In this document: in pieces, positions 48,430 through 59,366 of the stretch
Layout: the number at the start of each line of letters is the position of its first letter
Numbering within the stretch: position 1 is the first letter of the stretch
Origin: Siphonodentalium dalli
Lineage: Eukaryota > Mollusca > Scaphopoda > Gadilida > Siphonodentaliidae
Assembly: GCA_032622095.1 (NCBI GenBank)
Contig: CP136066.1
Span: 146,599,559-146,663,558, forward strand
Reading direction: 5' to 3'
Length of the DNA: 64,000 nucleotides
Notes under the pieces: model-generated
Told to the model about the DNA's origin: nothing
The model's input: the letters and a program-made list of their open reading frames with translations, nothing else
Database searches by the model: none
Position numbers and translations under genes: made by a program

Positions 48430-49512
48430 TACGACAACGAAAATGTATTGTCGGCTATCTATTTTGTTTTTCGCAACACTGTATATGAAACGTTTTAATA
48501 TATCCATGTATATAATCTCAATAAAGAATTTAAAAAAAGAGAGAGAACATATATTGTCATATTGTCGATAGAAATTCGGAAGCGGTGTTCCCAAACTCCA
48601 GGACCGAAATTTCGGTCACATTTTCTACTCTCGTGGTCAATACCATGTCATATTATTATTGTTATGAAGCTGAATACATTTAATAGCCTGGGGGATTAGT
48701 CACGTGACACATTCCTTTATATCCCCAACTAGATTATCGCATTTTACAGTTTTATGATCAGTCGTATTCATTAGCGTTGGTTCGTATGGTTACTGTCGAC
48801 GTGTTTACGAAATGAATAAATATTAGGTTCAATTATATTTTTTCTGTCAGTTTAGACGGTTTTCAATCTATGTGGAAATTCCAGATATATTTACATATTG
48901 GTACACCTAATATATTCCTACCGTCTTTTGCATTTAGCGTTACTATATGGCTAGGTCTCTTGAACCTATATAACCACATTGACCACCATTTCAGCCGTCA
49001 TACACATGTACTCCAATAACCGCAATCGGTTCCGGAAATCATCGGAAAGGGTCGGACAGGAACGTTCATTACGTTAGGATTTGGCAGTGAGCAGACGACA
49101 TCATCAGTGTACATCGCGTTTGAACGACAAGTACACTGGGGTTAAATTGCCGGTATGTGTCCGTGTCTTATTTTAGTTTTAATCAAATATTTTATATACG
49201 CAGGTAAGTCGGGTAAGTATTTTTAATTCAAGGAATTTTAATAATATAAAGTTAGTAAATTGAGTAAATCATAGGATTGATACAAAAATCTTCATTCGTA
49301 AGTTAAACAATTATGTAAATATGTGTAATATGCGGCGGACCCTACGTGCTCATTGTTGTTGACCGCGACAAAAAATAACCAAAGCCAGTGTGCTGATTTT
49401 TTATCAAGGTCAAAATACATGTAGCATGACCACATATAAACCGCCTTTCATTTGTTATGTGTTTACATTGAGAATAAATATAGAGAATGAAGTGGATGCA
49501 ATTATGTACATA
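48430..49512. other. No convincing gene
   Basis: AT-rich sequence with short frames only. Confidence 0.5.
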
Positions 49513-49514
49513 TA

Positions 49515-50792
49515 GAGGAGCGGCCAAATCCAAAAAGGGCCTTAGTTTTCGAGATACCCCTACCCTCGGTAGAGCAAGCTGAAACCAACTTTTTTCTGGA
49601 AGGTGAATCTATATTGTTCACGAAAATGATTCTTGGCCTTGTTGGAACTGGTGGCAGCTATGTATGATAAGAATATATATGAAAGATACCCTACCGAAAA
49701 ATTAGCCTATTTTCAGCAGTTGACCAGCGATAGACAATAGGTTAAAAGCCAGCCTATGGACATTTTAATCAACCGGGACATTCCATTGACAACATAAGGG
49801 TATCGGTTTTAGAAAAGGTCAATGGGAATAAACATCTGAGACTGATACGTGAAGACCATTGGATAGCTAAGCTGAAAACCCGGACTGGCCACGGATTCAA
49901 CGCTAGAGGAAATGGCGCCAACTTCTGGATGTCGATGCTGCGATAGCGTTGCTTGGTGTTTGACGTTCTCTGACGGAAGACCTTTAACGTCGTTGTATAA
50001 TATCCGCCATTATTATTTGTATGTTTATCTGAATGCCATCATGTGATTTTGTCTGAATATTATCAACTGAGGAAGGCCTAAGGCCGAGAGCTTTTGAAGA
50101 GCGACTTATTTAATTTGTCAATATCTTCTGTTTGTAACATGGTAAAGTTATTCCGAACGATTTACTTAATTCTTTTATTTCTGGACTAGAGTCACAAGTG
50201 CCGCTAGTATGTGGACGTTTGCTATATTTAACAATTTATGACATTGGGGAGGGTTACGTTTTTGCATATTATTGCAACATTTTTAGGGACAGGATAATAA
50301 AGTTAATACCTCCCGGTAGAAAATACTCCAATCTTTCAAACCGTATATGAGAAGATAAGTTAGGTCCAGTTTGCCAGTTTTGTACAGAGTTGACGAGCGA
50401 CAGTTTCTCTGAATCGTAATGATTTTTTGACGCAGAACGTTAAATTCACTACCATGACGTCGTGAAATCTTAAACAAACCAGTGAAAAAGAACGTTCAGA
50501 TCTAGTACCACCAGGTACATGTACCCTATACTAACACATAGAACGTTCTGCTTTTGGTGTTGTGATTAACTTTTAACCAATTGTGTATTGCTGGTCAATC
50601 GCTGAAATCAGGCAAATTTTTCGGTAGGGTACCTTCACAAATTGTCTTAGCACACACAGCTGCCACCAATTCCGGCAAAACCAAGAATCATTTTCATACA
50701 TGATATAGATTTACCTTCCAGAAAACGTTGGTTTCAACTTGTTCTACGGAGGGTAGGGGTATCCGACCAATTTTGGCATTTGGCCGCTCCTC
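49515..50792. mobile_element. TIR element, about 230-bp arms, TA-flanked
   Basis: The left arm 49515-49740 pairs with the right arm about 50590-50792 (GAGGAGCGGCCAAAT at both ends, 'ACCCCTACCCTC', 'AAAATGATTCTTGG', 'ACCCTACCGAAAAATT'). The ends are bordered by TA on both sides, compatible with Tc1/mariner-type insertion, but no transposase is present. The core includes CTGAGGAAGGCCTAAGGCCG near 50067. Confidence 0.75.
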
Positions 50793-51328
50793 TAATATAA
50801 ACGATATTAAAAAGATGTTCCGTATAAGATACCAGCTGTTAAGGCGAGGATACAAAATATATTGTCCAAATTGCATGTAAATGTATATCACATGAAAACC
50901 TATCATATCATTTAAAAAGCTATTGCACATGTCCTTATCTCTCAATAGTTACATATAGTGATATGTATCGCACAAACAAAATGACCGCGAGTCTTTATAT
51001 TAATTCATATTTATATTGAATACTATTTCGAAAATCCACGCATGACACTGACACCAGACAATGCAAAATGATTGTTTTGTTTATTAAAGTTAAATTATTG
51101 TCCAACTCCGTTGCACTAACGAAAATATACACAAAACAAAGAGGCAAATTGAGGGACTACATTTTCCGTCAACAGCCGCAGAGCGCACAATACAGTCTGT
51201 CGCATACGGTTGTGAAGCGTCTCGACCAAAGCTGTAAATCTATGCATTTTGCAGCTTCTTTTACGGATATTTATTTGTTAAAGAGGCATAAAGCTCTAGT
51301 GATATATGTGATATACAAGATCTTCAAC

Positions 51329-51461
51329 TCGTTTTGTTGGGATATAAGATTGTATGAAACTCGTTTGACAAATTTGATTCACAACTCGTCTATTACTCGC
51401 CGTGAAACAAATTTATCAAACTCGTTTCATTAAATTTGATATCCCAACATAACTTGTTGGG
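51329..51461. repeat. Hairpin with roughly 55-bp imperfect arms
   Basis: 'CAACTCGTTTTGTTGGGATAT' on the left pairs with 'ATATCCCAACATAACTTGTTG' on the right. 'GAAACTCGTTTGACAAATTTG' pairs with 'AAATTTATCAAACTCGTTTC' further in. The overlapping plus-strand open frame 51068-51433 runs into the hairpin and is not considered a gene. Confidence 0.8.
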
Positions 51462-51891
51462 GATCCTCGATTAACTCCTACGCCAAAAGTTCGACAATCT
51501 AATATCATATTTACAGTTATGTGCGATATAGCATACATAAAATGATCAATCAGATGTAGACGTTAATTTCAAAACCGGCCTATCTGTAATCGAGAGATGT
51601 ACCATTTGCACATTGTAGCTTTAAGGCATTAAACTGGCATTTGCAAACAAATTGCTAAGCATACATGTTTACGTGTTTCATTCCGATTGGGAGAGAGGTC
51701 AGAGTTATTGTATAATCGAATATGACGATCAGGAGTTATAACCATTTGTAACTTAACCGATTGTCGCATGTTCTTTCAAACTATAAACTTCGAGTTCTAC
51801 CGAGGAATCCTTCTGCAACCACATCCAGTATTATACTGCAAAAGAATTGATCGAAATCGGTGTAACGAGATGTTGCCTAATTGAAAATATT

Positions 51892-51897
51892 TTATTT
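51892..51897 (-). terminator. Candidate poly(A) signal of the PKS gene
   Basis: AATAAA on the minus strand, about 127 bases past the PKS stop codon. No competing signal is closer. Confidence 0.5.
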
Positions 51898-52023
51898 TCG
51901 TTGTCTGGAATTCATTCATTGCCGCTATACTATGCTGTTATTTACATTACGATATACAAACCACAACTACAAGCGGAACCTCTCTATGTCTAACGAAACA
52001 TTCCGAAACATCTCTATTGTGTC

Positions 52024-55000
52024 TTAGTCGACAACAGCGAGGAGGGTAGCAATGTCATTGACAGTTTTTCCCGGGGTCAAGACATCTGCGAGTGGAATAA
52101 CTACGCCGAATTTGTTCTCCAGTTTCTTTACAAGTTCGATGCTTGCTAGAGAGTCTAAACCTAACTGATATAGTTCAGAATCCGGCTCCAGAGTTTCTCG
52201 ATCAACCGCGCAAACATCTGATAAGACATCACAAACACCGGTCAATACGTCGCCCAGGTCTGCCTGGTTAGTGCCAGAAGCTTTCGCACCATCTCGGAAT
52301 TTGTAAAATCCAAACAATAGCCTAGCAGATCTTGTTTCGACGTTCGTTGTCATGAACAGTTTCTTCCAGTTGACATCACAGTATATACTCTGTGGAAGAT
52401 TCCTCATTAGCGAATCAATCAAGCAATCCTTTATCTGACTGACGGACATGAAAGAAAACCCCTGGTATTCCAATATGTCCCTGGTCCCTGAAGCTGCTGC
52501 CAGGCCGAGATCGAGTACACCCCAATTTATCGTTTGCGCCGGTAGTCCAGTCTGGCGCCGGAAACAGGCAACGCCATCTTGAAAACAACATCCGGCAACG
52601 TAGTTGGTCTGACCAACATTTCCAATAACTGCAGCAATCGAAGAACATAAAACAAAGTAATCCAGACTAAGGTTTAAAGACGCCTCGTGGAGATTCCATG
52701 TGCCCCTGATTTTTGGTAAAGCTGCAACTTCGTATTGTTCTCTGCTCATTGTGTGTGCCGTTGCATCGCTGGTTGCTGCAGCGCAATGAAAAATACCTCT
52801 GATCGAAATTTCTTTGAATTCATTCTGGATAGCTTTGAAAAGTGTTTTAATTGCACCACGATCCGTCACGTCACATTTCATGGGTCTGATGCGACATCGG
52901 AATTCCTCCTGCATTCCTTCTACTGCATGTTGTTGGTCCTTGCTTGCTCCCCGACGCGAGCAAGGAACGATGACTCCTGATCCCATCTCTGCGAAAATCT
53001 TAACCAGTTCCCATCCCAAGCCAGACAGACCGCCTGTTATGATATAGCATGCGTTGTTCAAAAACAGCTTTTCTCGAGGAACTCTGACATTCTTCCTGGC
53101 TGATTTATCACCGGGTATACCATTATGTGATGGACCTATTCTTATTGTGCTCTTCGGAATCAGTAGATCGGGGCAGATGTGAGTTTCCAACTTGGAAACA
53201 TTCGGTTGTTGCTTTGATATCTTTTGTTGCACGTTGTATTTGGATGTCTTCAATCTCTTTTCGATAGCGGATACCAGTAACTTGAGATTGGATAAACCGA
53301 GGAAGTCTTCAATGAAATGAGGCGATAAACGAACCTGCGACAAGGTCACTTTCAAGGAACTTGCTACCTCTGCTTTCACTATGTTTTGTAAATAATGAAT
53401 GTCTCGGCAATGCGTCGTCTTGAGAGCAAGCGCATCTTTCTTTTCAATGCGACATAAGCAAACGATGCTTCTATATAATTTGGTGGTAGTCGCTGCAATG
53501 TCTTTCGGGTTTATAACACTGAACCGCGACACCGTGCTTGGTTTCAAAAGCCTCGTAATGTAATTCCACTGCTGTGAGTTTTCGTCTGGTATCAAAACTG
53601 TTAAGCCACCTTCGGTGTCTGCAGCGCGAAACATGCCCGCGGTGATAACCATCTTCGTTAACATGCCGCTTTCAAAATTCTTGAATAGGTTAAGACCAAG
53701 TTGCAGCTCGCGTGGTACTTGTTTCACTGATGCAACATTTGATGGATAGCAAGCAACTACTGTTCCCCCTTTTGCATTTTCTCCAACAAATTCTAGAGAC
53801 ATGACCTCATGGCCGAACAGCGCCTCGCCCGTCGCTTCCTCCGATGATAGGGCACTCGTTGTCGGGGGATATACGAATTTATCATATACAGTTGCTGCGG
53901 ATACTTGGATAAAGTCACTTTTATTCTTTACGGGACACTGCTCCAATCCAAAGAAAGTGTTCACTATTTCAAAAGGATCCTCTGACATGAGAACAACATT
54001 GTCGCCCTTCTTTAAAAGGCTCTGTCGAAAACTAGGCTGATGTTCCGACTCATTGCTCTTGGTCATTATATTTGTGTAAAGACGATCACGTCTAATCGCA
54101 ATTTCTGTCCAGCGATTCTCTATCAAATCAGAGGGAGAGATTTTGTGAATATATGATGCATCTGTGACGTGAGTAACATCGATGAGAATTGGCGGCCTTA
54201 GAGACGCTCGTTCCAAGTTTAGACATCGAACCGTACCCCATAATGTGAACCCGGCAGGATCTACTACTTGTTTACCGTTTTCTTCGTTGACCATGACTGC
54301 ATTCTCTGTAACGACCAACAGGAACACTTCTCTTCCAATGTTTTGGATAATTTTTACCAGTCTTATCAAGAGATAGCATTGGTCAACCACGCCAGTATGG
54401 AGATCCCTTGAGCCATTTGTTTCCGGAGTTCCGGGATGGTACAGGATATGAATGGGGTTATCTTGCCAATCCACCACACATTCTGTCAATCGACGGGAAA
54501 GTTCGTCATCCGTAATCTCCCCTTGGAGCAGCAATATGTCTGTGTTTAAATTGTCACCCAACATGCTGACAGAGTAGTATTCGGACACTCGTTGACTCAT
54601 AGTAAGGATAATCAGTCGATAATCACGTGTTTGTATACTGTTTTGGAGGACATGCCGCTCGGCCCATGTGATCTCATACCTCACGTCACTCGGATGAAAT
54701 TTGACAAATCTATTGACGAGTTCTCTTATGACGGCAATCACGCCACCCTTGTCGTTGAGAAGATATATTCTGAATGATGCCGTGTGCTCCGTTACGTGTG
54801 TGACCAATGTGTACACAAACATACGTTCCGTAATCGGCCGTAGAACGCAGACATTGTGGTACGCAGCTGGTATGACTTTCTCTTCTGTGCTGACAACCGA
54901 CGATCGTCCATACAGCAGAACTGTGGTTTGCGCACAAGCGTCCAGGATGCATGGATGAATCTCGTTATCTCCCAATGATTGCTTCAGTTCGTCGTTCAGC

Positions 55001-57221
55001 CTGATCTCAGAAAGGAACTCTCGCTCTGAAACGAATGCACCTGTTATTAATCGATAACATTCTCCATGGCGAAAACCCAATCTTGTCAATGTTTCGTAAA
55101 TATCAGTCTTCGTCACGAAGGATGAGCATCTTGATCGGAGTTCCGAGACGTCGAAAGAACTTACTAACAATTCTGTTTGTGGGACAATGTTTCCGTCTGC
55201 ATATACCGTCTGTTTGTCCTTTATCTCGAAGTTGTATCCTTCCGCATCCTTTGTCAGTTCCATATCCAACAGGACGTCTTTGTTAACCAAAACAAATGTT
55301 TTGAAGTGACAAGTTACGTGATAGGCGAACGACGGATACAGAGTTCTCCCCACGGCCAGAGCTGATTCGACGTGCACTACCCCAGGAAGTACCACGTTTT
55401 CTTGAACGAAATGTGAGAAGACAAATGCAGTTTTCTTCTTGTTGATGCTAATTTTATATCGGGTTGGATTGCTTGTCGCCTGAACATACATGTGAGTGAA
55501 AGGGTAGTCGCAATAGTGTTCCCGTTTGTGTTGAGATAGTTCTGTGAACCTGATGTTATTCTGTCGCTTTGGGCAATGTCTTGGGATATCTGTGGTCTTC
55601 TGTCCGCTGTATACAGAGTTGGCTGTAATCTGGAATCCAATTTCAAATATTCTTCCCAAACTGTCGAGTAGCGCCATATCATCCCATTTGATAATTGATG
55701 GTAAGCATTCGGTGGTTATATCTGGTACCATGGATTTCAGAAAGAGCTTGATGACAGAGTTTGGGCAAATGTCAATAAATATGTTCCGGGTCGACTCGAC
55801 TGCAGACTTTCTTATCGCCTGATAGAACTTGACAGGCTCAGCCACATTTCTCTTCCAGTAATCTGGCGAAAAGAACTCATCACCGACTTCCTCGGTGGAA
55901 ACTGAAGAAATCACCGGAATCGTCGGCGTATTACCAGTCAGATTTCCTTCAAGACTTTTTTGAAGTTCCATGCCTGCAGAATGTACATGTTTTGTGTGAT
56001 AAGCTCTGCGTGTGTCCAGCTCGTATATTTTACATTGGGTTTTCCGGAACTTCTCAAGAATTGCCTTCTTCAATTTAGACATGTCTGGCTCGGATCCTGA
56101 GAGCGTGTGCACCGACGGAGCTAGATACACAGCGATGGGGCTGGGAATATCAAGTTCATCACATACAGTTTGTAGGTCTTCCGTTTCGATACCAGCGCAC
56201 ACAAACATTCTCCCTTCACCGGTATCCTTTAGATGTTTCGATCTGTAATAAATAACTCTGACTGCCTGACTAAGTGAAATTGCTCCGGAAATAGCAGCTG
56301 CCGCAACTTCGCCCACTGAGAGACCAACAATACAGTCCGGTGTAATTCCAAATGACGACCATAACCTGGCCAAGGCAATCTGGCAAGCAAATATTGCGAT
56401 GTGGGAGATAAAAGGATCGCTGGTGTCGAAAAAAGCCATCTGTTTCAACAGGTTGATGTTCGCAAACTTGTCAAGTAAGTTGCTCACTTCTTTCAGTGCC
56501 TTCCTGAAAACTGGAAATCTTTGTTGCAGCTCTTTACACATTCCCCGCCACGAGGTACCAACGCCTCCACAAACAAAAATGACTCGAGTTTTCTGTGTGT
56601 CCTCGCGAACACATGAGTCCGCTCTTTGTAGAATTTTCTGACGTAAATTGTTCTCTCGAAGAGAGTCGTCGATAACCGTTGATATTCGGAATGCCTGATG
56701 ATCTCGTTTGTGAATACTTGTATGGGCAATGTCTACAAGATTGTACTGTTCACGATTGAGCTTTTCGACGAAGTCTTCGACAGATGCTTTTAGTGCATCT
56801 TTGGAAGGTGCTGAGAAAACCACCAAGTGTTTTTGTTTGTTGCTGGATAGTAGATCATGACGTTCTTCTTTTCTTTCGATAACCAAGTGGGCGTTTGTTC
56901 CGCCAAAGCCAAACGAATTGACGCACGCAACTCTCTTGCCGTCAGATCTCGGTTCCCATTTTATACAAGATATAGGTACTTTGAAATTAAAAGCATCGAA
57001 ATCTATTCTCGGATTTGGTGTTTTGAAGTGTAAGTTTGGAGCAATTTGACCATGTTCCATCATCAATAGCACTTTAATCAGACCAGCCACTCCGGATCCT
57101 GATTCCAGGTGACCAATGTTCGTCTTGACTGAACCAATATATCTAATTGTTGGAGAGTCAGATGTGAAGTGTTGACCCAAGCTGTCCACTTCGATGGGAT
57201 CTCCCCGTGGTGTTCCGGTCC
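52024..57221 (-). CDS. Type I polyketide synthase (animal FAS-like), last exon: KS C-terminus to ACP
   Basis: Iterative multidomain enzyme extending acyl chains from malonyl-type units. The 5.2-kb exon starts at 57221 after acceptor TTTTCAG. Residue 1 is the valine at 57189. KS end: GTPRGDPIEV, NIGH (His27), NSFGFGGTNAH. AT, about 202-490: GLSVGE (Ser291) and AYH (His398). DH, about 555-830: His593 with HPCILDACAQ (Asp750); the usual Gly of HxxxGxxxxP is Glu597. A structural pseudo-KR follows (about 840-1045). A degenerate ER (about 1060-1250) keeps FGHEV and VVACYPS but lacks the GGVG NADPH loop. An ACP-like piece with LGLSNL (1297-1302) precedes KR, about 1370-1625: TGGLSGLG, Lys1493, Ser1517, Tyr1530. 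The ACP has LGLDSL (Ser1680) and the protein ends about 40 residues later, with no thioesterase. The architecture fits animal FAS-like PKS rather than fatty acid synthase. The product is unknown. Confidence 0.93.
53245..53406 (-). other. Probable vestigial ACP domain between ER and KR
   Basis: Residues about 1262-1315 read like an acyl-carrier helix bundle: IVKAEVASSLKVTLSQVRLS, then FLGLSNLKLLVSAIEKRL. LGLSNL aligns with LGLDSL, but the phosphopantetheine serine is Asn1301 and the Asp before it is Ser1300. The true ACP at the C-terminus keeps DSL. The similarity is by eye only. Confidence 0.5.
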
Positions 57222-59022
57222 CTGAAAAATAATATTCAGTTGACCTTCATGTTCTTTCCAATTTGTAAAAGCACATGCGTAGCAGTACACAATTTACAGG
57301 AATGTTGGCCAACATGGAAGCAATATTTTTAAATTTTTACAGTAATGGTCCTTGTAAACAACTGTCTGTGTGTTCGCACCATTACTCACCGAGTTATACC
57401 AATTACTTTTCTTTCATATACACAATTTAGCTAAACCTGGTGAATAAAATTGATAATTTTCAACCCAATGCAGACATTGGCAGAGCGAATATCAGTAAAT
57501 TTGGTTTTTCCACCTGATATAGATATGATAGAGCTAACAAATATTTTTAGTACAACTAGAACAAAAAGTTATCTCAAAGTACCAATTTAAAAATATTATC
57601 TTGTAAGCACACATGACAACATTTAGGGGAGAGCAATTGGGTTATTTTTCCATAGTTAAACACACGGAGTTTGTCTGATCTGAATACGAAAATCATATTA
57701 CATGTCCAAATGTCGTACTTTTTGTGACCTTTCACAGCTCTGTAAAATAATTATACCATCAAACAAGTAATGCCACAGTTAAAACATACTACACTTGCAA
57801 TAATGACCGCATATATGCTTATTTTCATCATTGTGTTGAATGAAAACAAATGGCCTATATGACTAAATTAATTTTCGTCAGACTTCTCATCGGTCTCAGC
57901 ACTACTAAATTATAACTGACACCGACTATTCGGTTCTACTGAGAAAACCAAAAGGAATGTTATCGTTGGAGTGTGGATTTTGATCAAACACTGTTTGTAC
58001 AGAAATGATAAATCTTCGAGAAGTTTTTTTTGTGACGATTTTTTGAATATCAGGCGCCACGTGTTTCACATCGTGTATCACATCAAATTATAATAAAAAG
58101 TCGCACACCACCCGTCAATTTAAGGCGTTGGCTTTTTTAAAAAGTACAAACAAAGTCAAATTCTGATAAAAAATATGACTCCATATGATCATCGCCTGCG
58201 TGTTCTCAAAGGTGACACACATACGTTCATCATAAATCATTGTACCCTGACAAAATATTAGCTTGACCTGTGTATTCTAATCTTATCCATACCATTTACA
58301 AGATATTATGAAATTCTGGAACCGCGTTTACTCAAATGTAAACCACATACAAAATATCAAGATCAAGATACCGTTGAATAATTCCCCATTTATCATACTG
58401 ATAGCCCAACAATTACGATTTCTAAGTCGTAAAAGGACCATAACGCGGTCAAAAGTAATCTGACCACAACAAAATCGAAATTGGCCTGTGTCTTCTAAAA
58501 ATTTAACCACATAACAAACATAAATAAATTATGTTGAATAATGCTCAAGTTTTCATTCGGACAGCCCCAAAAACATCGAATTCTTAGTCGAAAAAGAAAT
58601 CATCGGACCATGACCAAATTTGAAATTACCTTGCGCGTTCTCAAATATCACCTATATATTCCCATGGAATTCTGATTAATATTCTTAAAGTTATGCCCAG
58701 GACAACACCGACGAACGGATAAATGGCCGCACGCAAGGGCGGACATGTTGATTATAATAGTCCTCTGTAAATTATCTGGGGGAAATTAGCCTGGGTATTT
58801 TCACCGCGCTTTCCCCAAGTTGGAAATAACTCTATCACAGTTTTGGAAAACTGGTTAACGTTACCACAAACACTATAATGTTGTTTAATTATTTTGATGT
58901 ATGTGTATATCTATAGGTATGTGGTGTGTATAGATGTATGTATATCACATGTGATAGAGGGCAGGGTACTAGTAGGAATGTAAGTGCTCTGGGCCATATG
59001 GGATAAAGCGCTATATAAAAAC

Positions 59023-59057
<35 letters not shown>

Positions 59058-59191
59058 ATAGTGACCAATTTGGTCTGAGTTCTAAGTTCTTAATAGAAAA
59101 TAAATTAATTTGAATATATTCCACGAATTCACATAAAACCCAGGCATACACATGTCCTGACATAATTTTCTTGCATAAATTATTGCCTTAC
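57222..59191 (-). other. PKS intron, about 1.97 kb
   Basis: Donor CACG|GTAAGG at 59191 and acceptor TTTTCAG at 57222. The split codon G|GG completes the glycine of HGTGT, which confirms the join. It contains a SINE-like tail at 58975-59060; otherwise it is AT-rich and unremarkable. Confidence 0.9.
58975..59060 (+). mobile_element. SINE-like 3' tail with TTA microsatellite
   Basis: AAGTGCTCTGGG followed by AAAGCGCTATATAAAAACTA and (TTA)n resembles the conserved 3' ends of several invertebrate tRNA-derived SINEs. A tRNA-like head was not recognised upstream, so it may be truncated. Confidence 0.5.
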
Positions 59192-59366
59192 CGTGCGCTT
59201 CGATATACTGGATCATTCCCTTGTCGATGTTGTATTTGCTATACACTTCCTGCAGAAGGCAGAGTTGTTGTGTCCCAGACGGCGCAGTGATTGGTGTCGC
59301 CATGTGGCCGTCCTGGTTACACCCCGTTGCTATGACGCCCCAAATCTTATTACCTTCTTTAATTGC
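59192..59366 (-). CDS. Polyketide synthase exon: ketosynthase middle (first catalytic His)
   Basis: This 175-bp exon lies between acceptor TTTTATAG and donor GTAAGG. It encodes AIKEGNKIWGVIATGCNQDG, then HMATPITAPSGTQQ, and ends MIQYIEAH plus one base. NQDG and IEAHG(TGT) are ketosynthase signatures, and the His of EAHGTGT is one of the two active-site histidines. The phases (0 at the start, 1 at the end) match the flanking exons exactly. The real exon starts 63 bases upstream of the first in-frame Met, so the Met is internal. Confidence 0.93.

Noticed and set aside
51068-51433. 121-residue plus-strand frame downstream of the PKS
   Set aside because: It ends within an inverted repeat and has no recognisable domain or splice context.
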